NCBI GenBank assembly: GCA_017609385.1 | Contig: JAFCEA010000003.1 | Location: 1 to 31,524 of the forward strand | Reading direction: 5' to 3' | Source: Candidatus Woesearchaeota archaeon | GTDB lineage: Archaea; Nanobdellota; Nanobdellia; Woesearchaeales; CG1-02-33-12 | Length of the DNA: 31,524 nucleotides | Shown here: positions 1 through 6,937 of the stretch, piece after piece | Position numbering within the stretch: position 1 is the first letter of the stretch | How the letters are laid out: every line of letters starts with the position of its first letter | Program-made: the position numbers and the translations under genes | The notes under the pieces: model-generated | The model's input: the letters and a program-made list of their open reading frames with translations, nothing else | Told to the model about the DNA's origin: nothing | The model's database searches: none

Positions 1-939
1 TTGAACATATGGTTTGCCGTGAATATAAAATATGATGATTGACAAAAACCAGAATAGCCATAGCACATACTTTGTTTTTTTTATGTTTTTTAGTGAATAG
101 AAAAAGCCAAATAAAAGTGGTACAAAAATAAGACCTATGAAAGGGGTCATTATAAGATAGTTGAGCATTATCTTTGCTGATTCAGCTAGGGGCATTGCTG
201 GTCCTAAAATGCTCCCTACTGCTCCATGACCTGGAAGAGCATAAAGGAACATATTTATAAAGGTTTTAAGGAACTCTGGATTATTAAAGAAAATCAATGG
301 TATAAGCATATAAATAAAATATAATGAAATTACAATAAGCCCTGCAAATATAATGTGCTTAAACTGCTCTTTAGTTATTTTTTTAAAATAAAGATATGGA
401 ACTAAAGCAAAGACAGGAACAAGGCCCCTTATATCTGTTGTCCATGCATTTGCCAGACAAACAAAAGCTGCGAGGTATATAAATAAATTCTTTTTTTCAT
501 CTACTGCCTTTATTATTAAAAATGCTGTTAATAAGCAGTAAAATATTAGTGCTCCATGAAGAAAACTATTTCTTGTAAATGCTATATGAAATGGAGAAAA
601 AGCAAAAAGTATAGATGCAATGAAAGCTGTTTTTGTGTTAAACTGTTTTTTTACTATAATATAAAGAAGCAAAACTGATAGTACGCTGAATATTAAGGTT
701 GGCATTAATATAGCATACTTATTGTAACCAAAAATCAGTATTGATATGGCTAAAGGAATTACTGCAAATGGCCTTGTATAATGCAGGCCGCCCCAAGACA
801 TTGGCTCATCCGGGAAAGATGGATATATTATCTTTTCTGGTGATTTAATTGCAAATGTTGAGAGCTGTGCAAACTGGCTGTCATCACCACCACTAAGCTC
901 GTTAGCATTATAAATTCTTATAAGAAAAGTGCATAACAA
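1..939 (-). CDS. Multi-membrane glycosyltransferase (GT39/ArnT-like), C-terminus cut by window edge
   Basis: The minus-strand frame is open from about 966 down to base 1, so the 3' end is missing. The product is very hydrophobic, with about seven membrane segments in the visible part. A GGDD motif follows the first membrane segment, the position of the acidic catalytic pair in GT-C enzymes of the PMT/ArnT type, which use polyprenyl-phosphate sugars on the outer face of the membrane. A later FSPFHIAFTRNSFLHG stretch also fits that fold. The start is uncertain. In this frame the only codon before the first membrane segment is TTG at 939. A good ATG at 970 lies one base out of frame, separated by a run of seven A (950-956). 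Removing one A would give the natural N-terminus MKRTHFLIIILLCTFLIRIY. The gene follows the UPF0104 gene by about 25-55 bases and is probably the last visible gene of the same operon. Exact donor and acceptor are unknown. Confidence 0.75.
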   Translation of the reverse strand, partial: MLCTFLIRIYNANELSGGDDSQFAQLSTFAIKSPEKIIYPSFPDEPMSWGGLHYTRPFAVIPLAISILIFGYNKYAILMPTLIFSVLSVLLLYIIVKKQFNTKTAFIASILFAFSPFHIAFTRNSFLHGALIFYCLLTAFLIIKAVDEKKNLFIYLAAFVCLANAWTTDIRGLVPVFALVPYLYFKKITKEQFKHIIFAGLIVISLYFIYMLIPLIFFNNPEFLKTFINMFLYALPGHGAVGSILGPAMPLAESAKIMLNYLIMTPFIGLIFVPLLFGFFYSLKNIKKTKYVLWLFWFLSIIIFYIHGKPYVQ

Positions 940-993
940 TATTATTATTAAAAAAATGTGTTCTTTTCATCTAAATCATATATTATTATTTTT

Positions 994-1944
994 TTAAATA
1001 GCTTTCGAAAATCTTACTGGCTTTTTGAGCCAGCATGCAAGGCCTATTATAGCCATTACAATAGACATAGAAAGTATTAGCATTGAAATTGCAACAGCAA
1101 ATTCTTTCTCAATGCCCAGCAATGAGAATAAAAGTATGAATGTTATATCCCTTGTCCCAACCCCAGATATTGATACTGGGATAAGGATTACTAGGCCTGC
1201 TATGCAGGAACATATTGCGAGGTAAGCAAATGAAATATCAATACCTAATGATTTAGCCAAAAAGAATACCTGAATAAAATATATAATCCATACTAATATT
1301 GTTATTAAAGAAACTTTAAATATACTTTTTCTGTTAAAAATCTTTAAATTATTATAAAAATCATTAAAGTTAATCTTAGTTTTCTCTTTATATTTAGCTG
1401 GTATGAAAAATCCAAATATCTTCCTTAACAAATTCTTGACAAGCTCTTTCTTTGTAACTGCAAAAATGATGATTAAGAGTACGGCAATAAATAAAAAAGA
1501 TAGAATATAAACCTGTTTTCTGAACAAGTGTATGAAGAAAAACATTCCTATGTAACCAAATATGATTAAGAACAATAAATCAGCTGTCCTGTCAATGAAT
1601 ACGCTGACAAATGATTTTCCTGCTGAATTTCCATCATTTTTTAGATAGAGCACTTTAATAAAGTCACCTATTCTGCCAGGGGTTAAAAGGCCAATATAAA
1701 TCCCTGAACCATACATTAAGATTGAATCTGATAATTTATAATTAATTTTTTGTGTTCTTTTTAGATAATTCCACCTGTATGCTTTTATCACAATCATTGG
1801 GAAGAGAAGCAAAACAGCGCTGATAAAATAATATAGATTGATATCCTTCAATAAGACAAAAAAACTTTTTAAGTCTATTTTGCTTAGGATAATAATAAAC
1901 AAGATTATTCCTGCAAGCTTTAAAATCATACTTTTAATTTTCAT
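994..1944 (-). CDS. UPF0104 / LPG_synthase_TM family integral membrane protein (AglD/YbhN-like)
   Basis: A 316-residue membrane protein with about eight hydrophobic segments. The signature TPGRIGDFIKVLYL (residues 88-101) is the PGRxGE/D...L motif of the UPF0104 (lysylphosphatidylglycerol synthase membrane domain) family. A second family-like site, SGVGTRD, lies near residue 260. Archaeal members are found with N-glycosylation and dolichol-linked sugar genes (AglD carries such a domain) and are suspected of moving or handling lipid-linked sugars. The actual reaction is not established. The ATG overlaps the stop of the upstream FrhB/methyltransferase gene by four bases (ATGA), indicating translational coupling. 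No soluble catalytic domain is attached, so this is the stand-alone membrane form. Confidence 0.85.
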   Translation of the reverse strand: MKIKSMILKLAGIILFIIILSKIDLKSFFVLLKDINLYYFISAVLLLFPMIVIKAYRWNYLKRTQKINYKLSDSILMYGSGIYIGLLTPGRIGDFIKVLYLKNDGNSAGKSFVSVFIDRTADLLFLIIFGYIGMFFFIHLFRKQVYILSFLFIAVLLIIIFAVTKKELVKNLLRKIFGFFIPAKYKEKTKINFNDFYNNLKIFNRKSIFKVSLITILVWIIYFIQVFFLAKSLGIDISFAYLAICSCIAGLVILIPVSISGVGTRDITFILLFSLLGIEKEFAVAISMLILSMSIVMAIIGLACWLKKPVRFSKAI

Positions 1945-3611
1945 ATTTTTTCACACACAAAAATTCTTCTCAAGCCAAGATATTGCATTAAATTATTTTT
2001 GAAAATCTTTTCAAAGAACTCACCAAACTTCGTTATAAATCTTGGGCCAAATGCTATAAGCACAGTTGTTTCCTCTTTTTTTATCCTTAATCCAGCATTT
2101 TTTATGTATTCAATCATTTTTTTTCTTGATATAAATAAGTGAGGACCCTCGCTGTGATGTATTCCTGTTACAGCAGCAACCCAGTGGATAAATTCCCATA
2201 ATGTGTTTGGCATTGTTATAATAACTTCTCCATTTGGTTTTGTGACTCTTGCAAGCTCTTTGACTGTTATTTCAGGATGAGGCAAGTGCTCCACTGTCTC
2301 AAAGCAGAGGACATTGTCAAATGTATTGTCTTTAATCGGAAACCATGTTGTTCTTATCAGTTTTGTTTTAAAGTTAATGCCTTTTTTTTTAAGAACATCA
2401 TTTGCTATTTTCTGCATTTTCTCAGATACATCCATACAGACAAATTTCAGGTTTTTCTTTTTTCCTGCAAAATATGATGTCCCATTGCCTGTTCTGGCGC
2501 AATAATCAAGAACATAGGCATTGTCCCTTATATCAGACAGCTTATATCCATCTGTAAATCTCCTGAAATATGAATATGTTCCTTTATTCACGTCATCATA
2601 GTCATTAGTCCTGTCCCAGTGCTCACCCACATCTTTTAAGCTCCATCTTCTCTTGATTTTTGTTCTTCTTTTAATTATTGGAGATATCAGCCGGAAAGGA
2701 ATTATCCTGCCAAATGTTTTGATGAAGAGCATTATTGCTTTTAATGTTAATGAATCTCCTATTTTTTTATGCTTTATATTATGCCAATGCATCCTGTAAA
2801 GCTCTTTTTCATCAATTTTCTTGTTTGTGATTAAAGGATTTTTCATTAGCATGTTTCCTAATTCTGTTCTTGGAATTACAACAGAGCTGTTATCCCAATT
2901 CCATGCATCGCCAACAGAAATATCTGCAAGCTCGCTGGTGTAATCTTTGCATCTTAGGCAGCCCTTTGGAACAAACATTAAGTTAAGAAAGTCATAATAT
3001 CCCTTTGGAAGAAAATAATGCTTTTGGTTTGATATTGTTGTGTGGCCTTCTGGATACTGCTGATATTTTTTTGGCAGGAATTTCATCTTTTGCTTTGTTT
3101 TTATTAAAAAACCGCCGGGATAATCATTGCCCCTGTATTCAAGGGTTTTTATCTGATAGTGTTTTATTTTTGATTTCTTTATAAGAAATTCTGTTGCTTT
3201 GAAAGGCATGTTATAACCGCAGAAAAGTCCTATCAGGAGCTTTATATTTTTATACAGGCCTTTTTTCTGCAACTGCCTTATTGCTGTTATGTGGCATGGC
3301 AATCCAACCATTGCAAGCTTAAGCTTTTGATTATTATTTGCAATCTTTAAGAACTCATTTAATGGAATTATAGTGTATTTTGAGCCTGCAGAGGAGATTA
3401 TGTCTTTTTCTGTTTTTGCAAGTGTTACTTCATATTTCCATGGCTTCTCTTTGTTCATTGAAACAACAATTGCTGCATCAATAATCTTGTTTTTTAAGGC
3501 ATAAATTAATGATGAGGTTACAAAACCTCCTGATGATGACTTTTTTAATATTTTTTCATCCTTTGACTGGCAGACGTATATGTTTTTATAGCTGCCAATA
3601 TATTTTTCCAT
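1941..3611 (-). CDS. Fusion: F420 hydrogenase/dehydrogenase beta-subunit-like (FrhB) domain plus class I methyltransferase
   Basis: A 556-residue two-domain protein. Residues 1 to about 310 resemble the coenzyme F420 hydrogenase/dehydrogenase beta-subunit family: SSSGGF at 25-30, GLPCH at 103-107, and GCLRC...ELADISVGDAWN at 217-238. The N-terminal CxxCxxC ferredoxin-type cluster of true FrhB is absent, as in the FrhB-like proteins that sit in polysaccharide clusters. Residues about 340-556 form a SAM methyltransferase (Methyltransf_11 type): VLDYCARTGNGT at 367-378, the acidic end of beta-2 at D394, and FDNVLCFETVEHLPHP at 431-446. Motif I is weak, because two of the usual glycines are C and R. 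The start ATG is preceded by AAAAGGTGA. The gene lies 4 bases after the glycosyltransferase gene and overlaps the next one. It may be a redox or other sugar-modifying enzyme with a methylating partner; the substrate is unknown. Confidence 0.8.
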   Translation of the reverse strand: MEKYIGSYKNIYVCQSKDEKILKKSSSGGFVTSSLIYALKNKIIDAAIVVSMNKEKPWKYEVTLAKTEKDIISSAGSKYTIIPLNEFLKIANNNQKLKLAMVGLPCHITAIRQLQKKGLYKNIKLLIGLFCGYNMPFKATEFLIKKSKIKHYQIKTLEYRGNDYPGGFLIKTKQKMKFLPKKYQQYPEGHTTISNQKHYFLPKGYYDFLNLMFVPKGCLRCKDYTSELADISVGDAWNWDNSSVVIPRTELGNMLMKNPLITNKKIDEKELYRMHWHNIKHKKIGDSLTLKAIMLFIKTFGRIIPFRLISPIIKRRTKIKRRWSLKDVGEHWDRTNDYDDVNKGTYSYFRRFTDGYKLSDIRDNAYVLDYCARTGNGTSYFAGKKKNLKFVCMDVSEKMQKIANDVLKKKGINFKTKLIRTTWFPIKDNTFDNVLCFETVEHLPHPEITVKELARVTKPNGEVIITMPNTLWEFIHWVAAVTGIHHSEGPHLFISRKKMIEYIKNAGLRIKKEETTVLIAFGPRFITKFGEFFEKIFKNNLMQYLGLRRIFVCEKI

Positions 3612-3615
3612 GAAT

Positions 3616-4467
3616 TCACCTTTTCTTAACTATTAAATCAGCAACCAGACCAATGAGAAATACCTGCAGGGATGATAACAGTATTACAATAACTGTTATG
3701 TCTGCAATGCGGCCTATGTAGAATGTATAAAGGAAAATTAAAAATCCCATTATAAATAATAATATGCTTACTGAAAAAAAGACCTTGAATGGATTAAAGT
3801 ATGTTGCTATTCTTGCTATCAGATTTATAAAATTAACAAAATCCTTTATTGGATGTATAGTTGACTTGCCTTTTCTCTTAAAATAACTTATTGGAACATA
3901 TTTTACAGTATACTCATTTGTCAGGCATGCAAGAGTTATAGTTATTGTAAATGAGAATCCTGATGGAAACAAATTCCAGAACCTTAGTGCAATACCTTTT
4001 TTAAATATTCTTAATCCGCAGTTTATATCAGGAATTTTTTTTCCGCTGACAAAGTTTCCAAGTTTTGCTATCATGAATTTTGCCGGCTTTCTTAATAATG
4101 GGACATTATCCGTTTTTCTGTTTCCAACAACCATATCATATTTATCTATGTGCTTAAGAAGATTTGGTATTTCCCTTATTGGGTATGTACCGTCAGCATC
4201 TGTTATTAAGATAAGGTTTCCTTTTGCGTGCTTTATTCCATCTTTTATGGAAGCGCTGTATCCAAGATTATAAGGGTGGCTTATAACATTAATTCCATTG
4301 ATTTCTTTTAATATTTCCAGACTTTTGTCTTTTGAGCCGTCATTAACAGTTATTATTTCGTAATCATACCCTGATTTGTCCATTACTTCCTTTAATTGCT
4401 TCATTGTTGAAGCAACAGCCCTTTCCTCGTTAAAGACCGGAACCACAACTGAGATTAAATCATTCAT
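3616..4467 (-). CDS. GT2 family glycosyltransferase, DPM1-like, with C-terminal membrane anchor
   Basis: A 283-residue family 2 glycosyltransferase. Using the ATG at 4467, the N-terminal domain shows ISVVVPVFNEE (5-15), VNDGS (41-45), the metal-binding TDADGTYP (89-96), and the acceptor-side NCGLRIFKK. Two hydrophobic segments at the C-terminus anchor it in the membrane. This arrangement is that of dolichyl-phosphate mannose/glucose synthases and GtrB-like enzymes, which load a sugar onto a polyprenyl-phosphate carrier. An upstream in-frame TTG at 4488 would add seven residues. The ATG is preferred because it gives a tight 8-base overlap with the upstream epimerase and has GGGTGG about ten bases before it. 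The product could supply lipid-linked sugar to the GT-C enzyme at the end of the operon. Confidence 0.87.
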   Translation of the reverse strand: MNDLISVVVPVFNEERAVASTMKQLKEVMDKSGYDYEIITVNDGSKDKSLEILKEINGINVISHPYNLGYSASIKDGIKHAKGNLILITDADGTYPIREIPNLLKHIDKYDMVVGNRKTDNVPLLRKPAKFMIAKLGNFVSGKKIPDINCGLRIFKKGIALRFWNLFPSGFSFTITITLACLTNEYTVKYVPISYFKRKGKSTIHPIKDFVNFINLIARIATYFNPFKVFFSVSILLFIMGFLIFLYTFYIGRIADITVIVILLSSLQVFLIGLVADLIVKKR

Positions 4468-5407
4468 TTTCTTTATACCACCCAACAAACCGATTAATGC
4501 CTTCTTCTATTTTAACTTTTGGCTTGTAGTTTAACAGCTTTTCTGCTTTCTTTATGTTAGCATAAGTTATTTTAACATCCCCTGGCTGCATTGGCAGCAT
4601 GTTTTTCTTTGCTTTCTTTTTTAATGCATTTTCTATGCATTCTATAAAGTAAGATAATTCTATTGGCTTGTTGTTGCCTAAATTAATTATTTCATAAGGA
4701 AATGGATTATCTATTGCTGTCAGGATTCCATCAGTAATATCTGAGATATAAGTAAAATCCCTCTTCATTTTTCCATAATTATAAACATCAATTGGCTTAT
4801 CTTCTAAGATAGCTTTTGTGAACTTGAAATATGCCATATCAGGTCTGCCCCATGGACCGTAGACTGTAAAAAACCTCAGCCCAGTGCAGTTCAAGCCATA
4901 AAGATGGTGATAAGTATAAGCCAATAGCTCACTTGATTTCTTTGTTGCAGCATAAAGCGAGACTGGATAGTCAACATTATCCTCTTCTGAAAAAGGTGTT
5001 TTTTTATTATTGCCATAAATAGAGCTGCTTGATGCAAAAACAAAATCCTTAATATTATGTTTTCTGGCCATCTCAAGCAATACCAATGTTCCAAGAATAT
5101 TTGATTTTTCATACTCAAGAGGATGTTCAATGGAATACCTTACACCTGCCTGTGCTGCCAGATGGCAGATTTTATCAAACTTATTTTTCTTAAAAACAGC
5201 ATTTATTGCATCATAATCAGAGATATCTGCTTTTATTACCTCAAGATTATCATGTTTTCCGAGCTCTTTTATTCTGGCTTCTTTAAGCTTAACATCATAG
5301 TAATCATTAAAATTATCTATAATTATGATATTATCTCCTCTTTCAAGCAGGGCTTTTGCTACATGAAAGCCAATAAACCCCGCACCGCCTGTTACTAGTA
5401 TGTTCAT
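4460..5407 (-). CDS. Extended SDR, UDP-glucuronate 4-epimerase-like
   Basis: A 315-residue NAD-dependent nucleotide-sugar epimerase. It has the Rossmann GGAGFIG (7-13), the serine cluster ASSSS (125-129) and the catalytic YAATK (Y152, K156). The stretch DNFNDYYDVKLKEAR (32-46) is characteristic of UDP-glucuronate 4-epimerases (CapI/GAE type), which interconvert UDP-GlcA and UDP-GalA. Related UDP-HexNAcA epimerases cannot be excluded. It is the first gene of the minus-strand operon. A GGGGG ribosome site sits six bases before the ATG, with a TATA-like box about 35 bases upstream. A UDP-sugar dehydrogenase able to supply a uronic acid lies across the divergent spacer at 6938, so the two may work on the same sugar. 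Confidence 0.82.
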   Translation of the reverse strand: MNILVTGGAGFIGFHVAKALLERGDNIIIIDNFNDYYDVKLKEARIKELGKHDNLEVIKADISDYDAINAVFKKNKFDKICHLAAQAGVRYSIEHPLEYEKSNILGTLVLLEMARKHNIKDFVFASSSSIYGNNKKTPFSEEDNVDYPVSLYAATKKSSELLAYTYHHLYGLNCTGLRFFTVYGPWGRPDMAYFKFTKAILEDKPIDVYNYGKMKRDFTYISDITDGILTAIDNPFPYEIINLGNNKPIELSYFIECIENALKKKAKKNMLPMQPGDVKITYANIKKAEKLLNYKPKVKIEEGINRFVGWYKENE

Positions 5408-5441
5408 GTTTTGCCCCCAACAGCAGAAGAGAAAATTAATA

Positions 5442-5450
5442 GTTATATAA
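5442..5450 (-). promoter_or_regulatory. TATA box for the minus-strand sugar operon
   Basis: On the minus strand this reads TTATATAAC. Its centre lies about 39 bases before the epimerase ATG, which places transcription start near 5419. That leaves a leader of about a dozen bases carrying the GGGGGC ribosome site. It is inferred from spacing only. Confidence 0.5.
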
Positions 5451-5508
5451 GATTTTTGTTTTTGGCTTGCAAATTAGCTAATATATCATACACTTTTATT
5501 GCTTTATC

Positions 5509-5588
5509 TTCCGGAATTCATTCGCTAATTCTAAAAAAACCAATGGAAAAATCAGGTAAAGCATAAAAATAATCTAATTCACTAAGAT
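5509..5588. repeat. 80-bp dispersed direct repeat, copy 1
   Basis: It begins TTCCGGAATTCATTCGCTAA and ends CTAATTCACTAAGAT. The copy at 9523-9602 has the same length and orientation and differs at only a handful of bases, including one compensating pair of single-base indels. On the minus strand both copies can be read as the same C-terminal peptide, YFYALP then IGFFRISE followed by TGA. The repeat may therefore be a gene-end remnant rather than purely non-coding DNA. It lies upstream of the first HEPN/MNT pair. Confidence 0.85.
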
Positions 5589-5648
5589 ACCTATGCCAAA
5601 AAATAATTACATCTGCCCTTTAAAGAGAGAATTAAATAAACATTATTA

Positions 5649-5667
5649 TACTTAAAAATAAGTGTTA
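5649..5667. promoter_or_regulatory. Operator candidate, distal copy
   Basis: The 19-base sequence TACTTAAAAATAAGTGTTA contains the dyad ACTTA-AAAA-TAAGT. It is repeated exactly at 5714-5732, 65 bases downstream. The two copies flank the TATA box of the first HEPN/MNT pair, as expected for autoregulation by an antitoxin with a DNA-binding domain. The binding protein is inferred. Confidence 0.6.
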
Positions 5668-5668
5668 T

Positions 5669-5690
5669 TTTTACTGAAAAAACAGTAAAA
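5669..5690. promoter_or_regulatory. Perfect inverted repeat beside the TATA box
   Basis: Eight-base arms TTTTACTG and CAGTAAAA surround six A. The dyad ends immediately before the TATA-like TATTTAAATA at 5691-5700. Its position suggests a regulator site or promoter-upstream element rather than a terminator, since there is no gene to terminate on this strand. Confidence 0.55.
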
Positions 5691-5700
5691 TATTTAAATA
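5691..5700 (+). promoter_or_regulatory. TATA box of the first HEPN/MNT pair
   Basis: TATTTAAATA is centred about 39 bases before the ATG at 5735, giving a predicted start of transcription near 5722. That start falls inside the proximal operator copy. Confidence 0.55.
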
Positions 5701-5713
5701 ACAACTAATTAAA

Positions 5714-5732
5714 TACTTAAAAATAAGTGTTA
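5714..5732. promoter_or_regulatory. Operator candidate, proximal copy
   Basis: An exact copy of the 19-base sequence at 5649-5667, ending two bases before the ATG of the HEPN gene and covering the expected transcription start. Occupancy would block both transcription start and translation start. Confidence 0.6.
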
Positions 5733-5734
5733 AA

Positions 5735-6268
5735 ATGCGAGATACAGAATTAAAGACATATGAAAATTTTAAAAATGCAGGGATTATAGAAATATTAAAT
5801 CCAGCTGAAAAAGGTAGATATGTAGATTTTCTTAGAAAAAGTTATGAAAATGATATTGAACATTGTAAGTTTATCCTCTTTAAGTTTCCAAGATGGTCAA
5901 TAATTTCTGCTTATTATGCCATGCATAATATCAGCAAACTGTTCTTAGCTGAGAAATATAATATCAAGATATCCAAAAAAGGGGTTCACAGAGCCACTAT
6001 TGTTGCTATGGGCAGTGTTATTAATGAAGATGCACTAAAAACCAAAATAATAAGATTGCTTCAGGAAGCCGATAAAATATATGAATTTGTAAACCCCAGA
6101 GACTGGAACATAATAAAATATCTTGTTAAGGGAAGAAAGGAAAGGGAAAAAACACAGTATTACACAGGAAGTGCCTTTAATGAACAATTGCTGTTAAAAA
6201 ATGCACATGAAATTCTTAATGAGATTGCAAAACCTTATCTTAAAATCATAAAAGAGCTGATGAAATGA
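5735..6268 (+). CDS. HEPN-domain protein, putative toxin of a HEPN/MNT pair
   Basis: A 177-residue helical protein. The HEPN core spans about residues 30-160, with SIISAYYAMHNISKLFLAEKY at 55-75 typical of the family and a C-terminal REKTQYYT (137-144). The canonical nuclease motif R-X4-6-H is not evident. R137 is followed four residues later by Y142 where histidine is expected, so the RNase activity of this copy is doubtful or uses another arrangement. The stop overlaps the start of the nucleotidyltransferase gene by four bases (ATGA), the standard organisation of HEPN/MNT toxin-antitoxin modules. Transcription is probably controlled by the paired operator sites directly upstream. Confidence 0.8.
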   Translation: MRDTELKTYENFKNAGIIEILNPAEKGRYVDFLRKSYENDIEHCKFILFKFPRWSIISAYYAMHNISKLFLAEKYNIKISKKGVHRATIVAMGSVINEDALKTKIIRLLQEADKIYEFVNPRDWNIIKYLVKGRKEREKTQYYTGSAFNEQLLLKNAHEILNEIAKPYLKIIKELMK

Positions 6269-6849
6269 TAGATGTACTGCTTAGCTATAAATCTACATGG
6301 AAAATTTTGTGGATATATTCCTATTCACCAGGCAAGGGTTTTTATAGAAAAGAACTTCAGAAATTAACTAAACTTAGCAATATGGCTCTGGACAACTCAT
6401 TAGCTAAGTTAATTCAGTTCAGCATTTTAAATAAGGAAAAAAGGGTTTATAAGATTAATATGTCCAATAGTTATGTTGGGATGATTTTTGAGTTCATAAA
6501 AAATATCAAAAAAGAGTTAAAAGAGTTAAGTTGGGACAGTATTCTTGTTTTGCATGATTTCCTGTTTGCTGTTTTAAATGTACATGGATATATCAAGGGA
6601 TTAATACTTTTTGGCAGCAGAGCAAAACTGACTTCAAGCGATAGCTCTGATTTTGACATATGTGTTATAACATACAAGAGAGATATGAAAAAGAAAATGA
6701 TGCTTGAGTCATTCTGCAAAAAGGTTGAAGATGCACACAATACTGAATTTCAGCTTCATTATTATACAGAAAAGGAATTTGAGGAAGGGAAGAAAAGGAA
6801 AGATCCTTTAACAGAAGAAATAATAAAAGACGGAATCAAAATTCTTTAA
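6265..6849 (+). CDS. MNT nucleotidyltransferase with N-terminal winged helix, putative antitoxin
   Basis: A 194-residue protein. Residues about 1-65 look like a winged helix-turn-helix (YRKELQKLTKLSNMALDNSL). Residues about 105-190 are a minimal nucleotidyltransferase with the signature LFGSRA (115-120) and DFD (D129, D131), the metal-binding residues of the Pol-beta superfamily. In characterised HEPN/MNT systems the MNT partner neutralises the HEPN toxin by adding AMP to it. The attached winged helix could bind the operators at 5649-5732 and make the pair self-regulating. It is translationally coupled to the HEPN gene. Confidence 0.85.
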   Translation: MIDVLLSYKSTWKILWIYSYSPGKGFYRKELQKLTKLSNMALDNSLAKLIQFSILNKEKRVYKINMSNSYVGMIFEFIKNIKKELKELSWDSILVLHDFLFAVLNVHGYIKGLILFGSRAKLTSSDSSDFDICVITYKRDMKKKMMLESFCKKVEDAHNTEFQLHYYTEKEFEEGKKRKDPLTEEIIKDGIKIL

Positions 6850-6893
6850 TTTGCATATACAACCAGGTTACTCAATAAATTTGTTTAGTAAAC

Positions 6894-6929
6894 CAAAAAT
6901 CATTAACTTTATAAAGATTTTCAATATCT
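6894..6929 (+). promoter_or_regulatory. 36-bp promoter block, copy 1 (UDP-sugar dehydrogenase)
   Basis: This block contains CATTAACTTTATAAAG, an archaeal TATA box centred near 6911, about 27 bases before the ATG at 6938. That spacing predicts a leaderless transcript and supports the chosen start. The block is identical to 12130-12165 except for one base (G/C right after the TATA box). Confidence 0.7.
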
Positions 6930-6937
6930 CAAAGATT

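Larger units (their letters stand above)
5408..5734. other. Divergent intergenic region (327 bases)
   Basis: This is the only gap over 300 bases. It holds the promoter of the minus-strand sugar operon near 5442-5450, one copy of the 80-bp dispersed repeat (5509-5588), and the operator/promoter array of the first HEPN/MNT pair (5649-5732). The stretch 5590-5648 shows nothing convincing beyond a 20-codon frame at 5593-5655, which has no support. Confidence 0.8.

Noticed and set aside
5593..5655. 20-codon plus-strand frame in the divergent spacer
   Set aside because: No ribosome site, no promoter at the right spacing and no recognisable sequence; it overlaps the distal operator.
6851..6937. N-terminal extension of the UDP-sugar dehydrogenase from a TTG
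   Set aside because: The TATA block lies inside the extension, and the family normally begins directly at the Rossmann strand encoded from the ATG at 6938.
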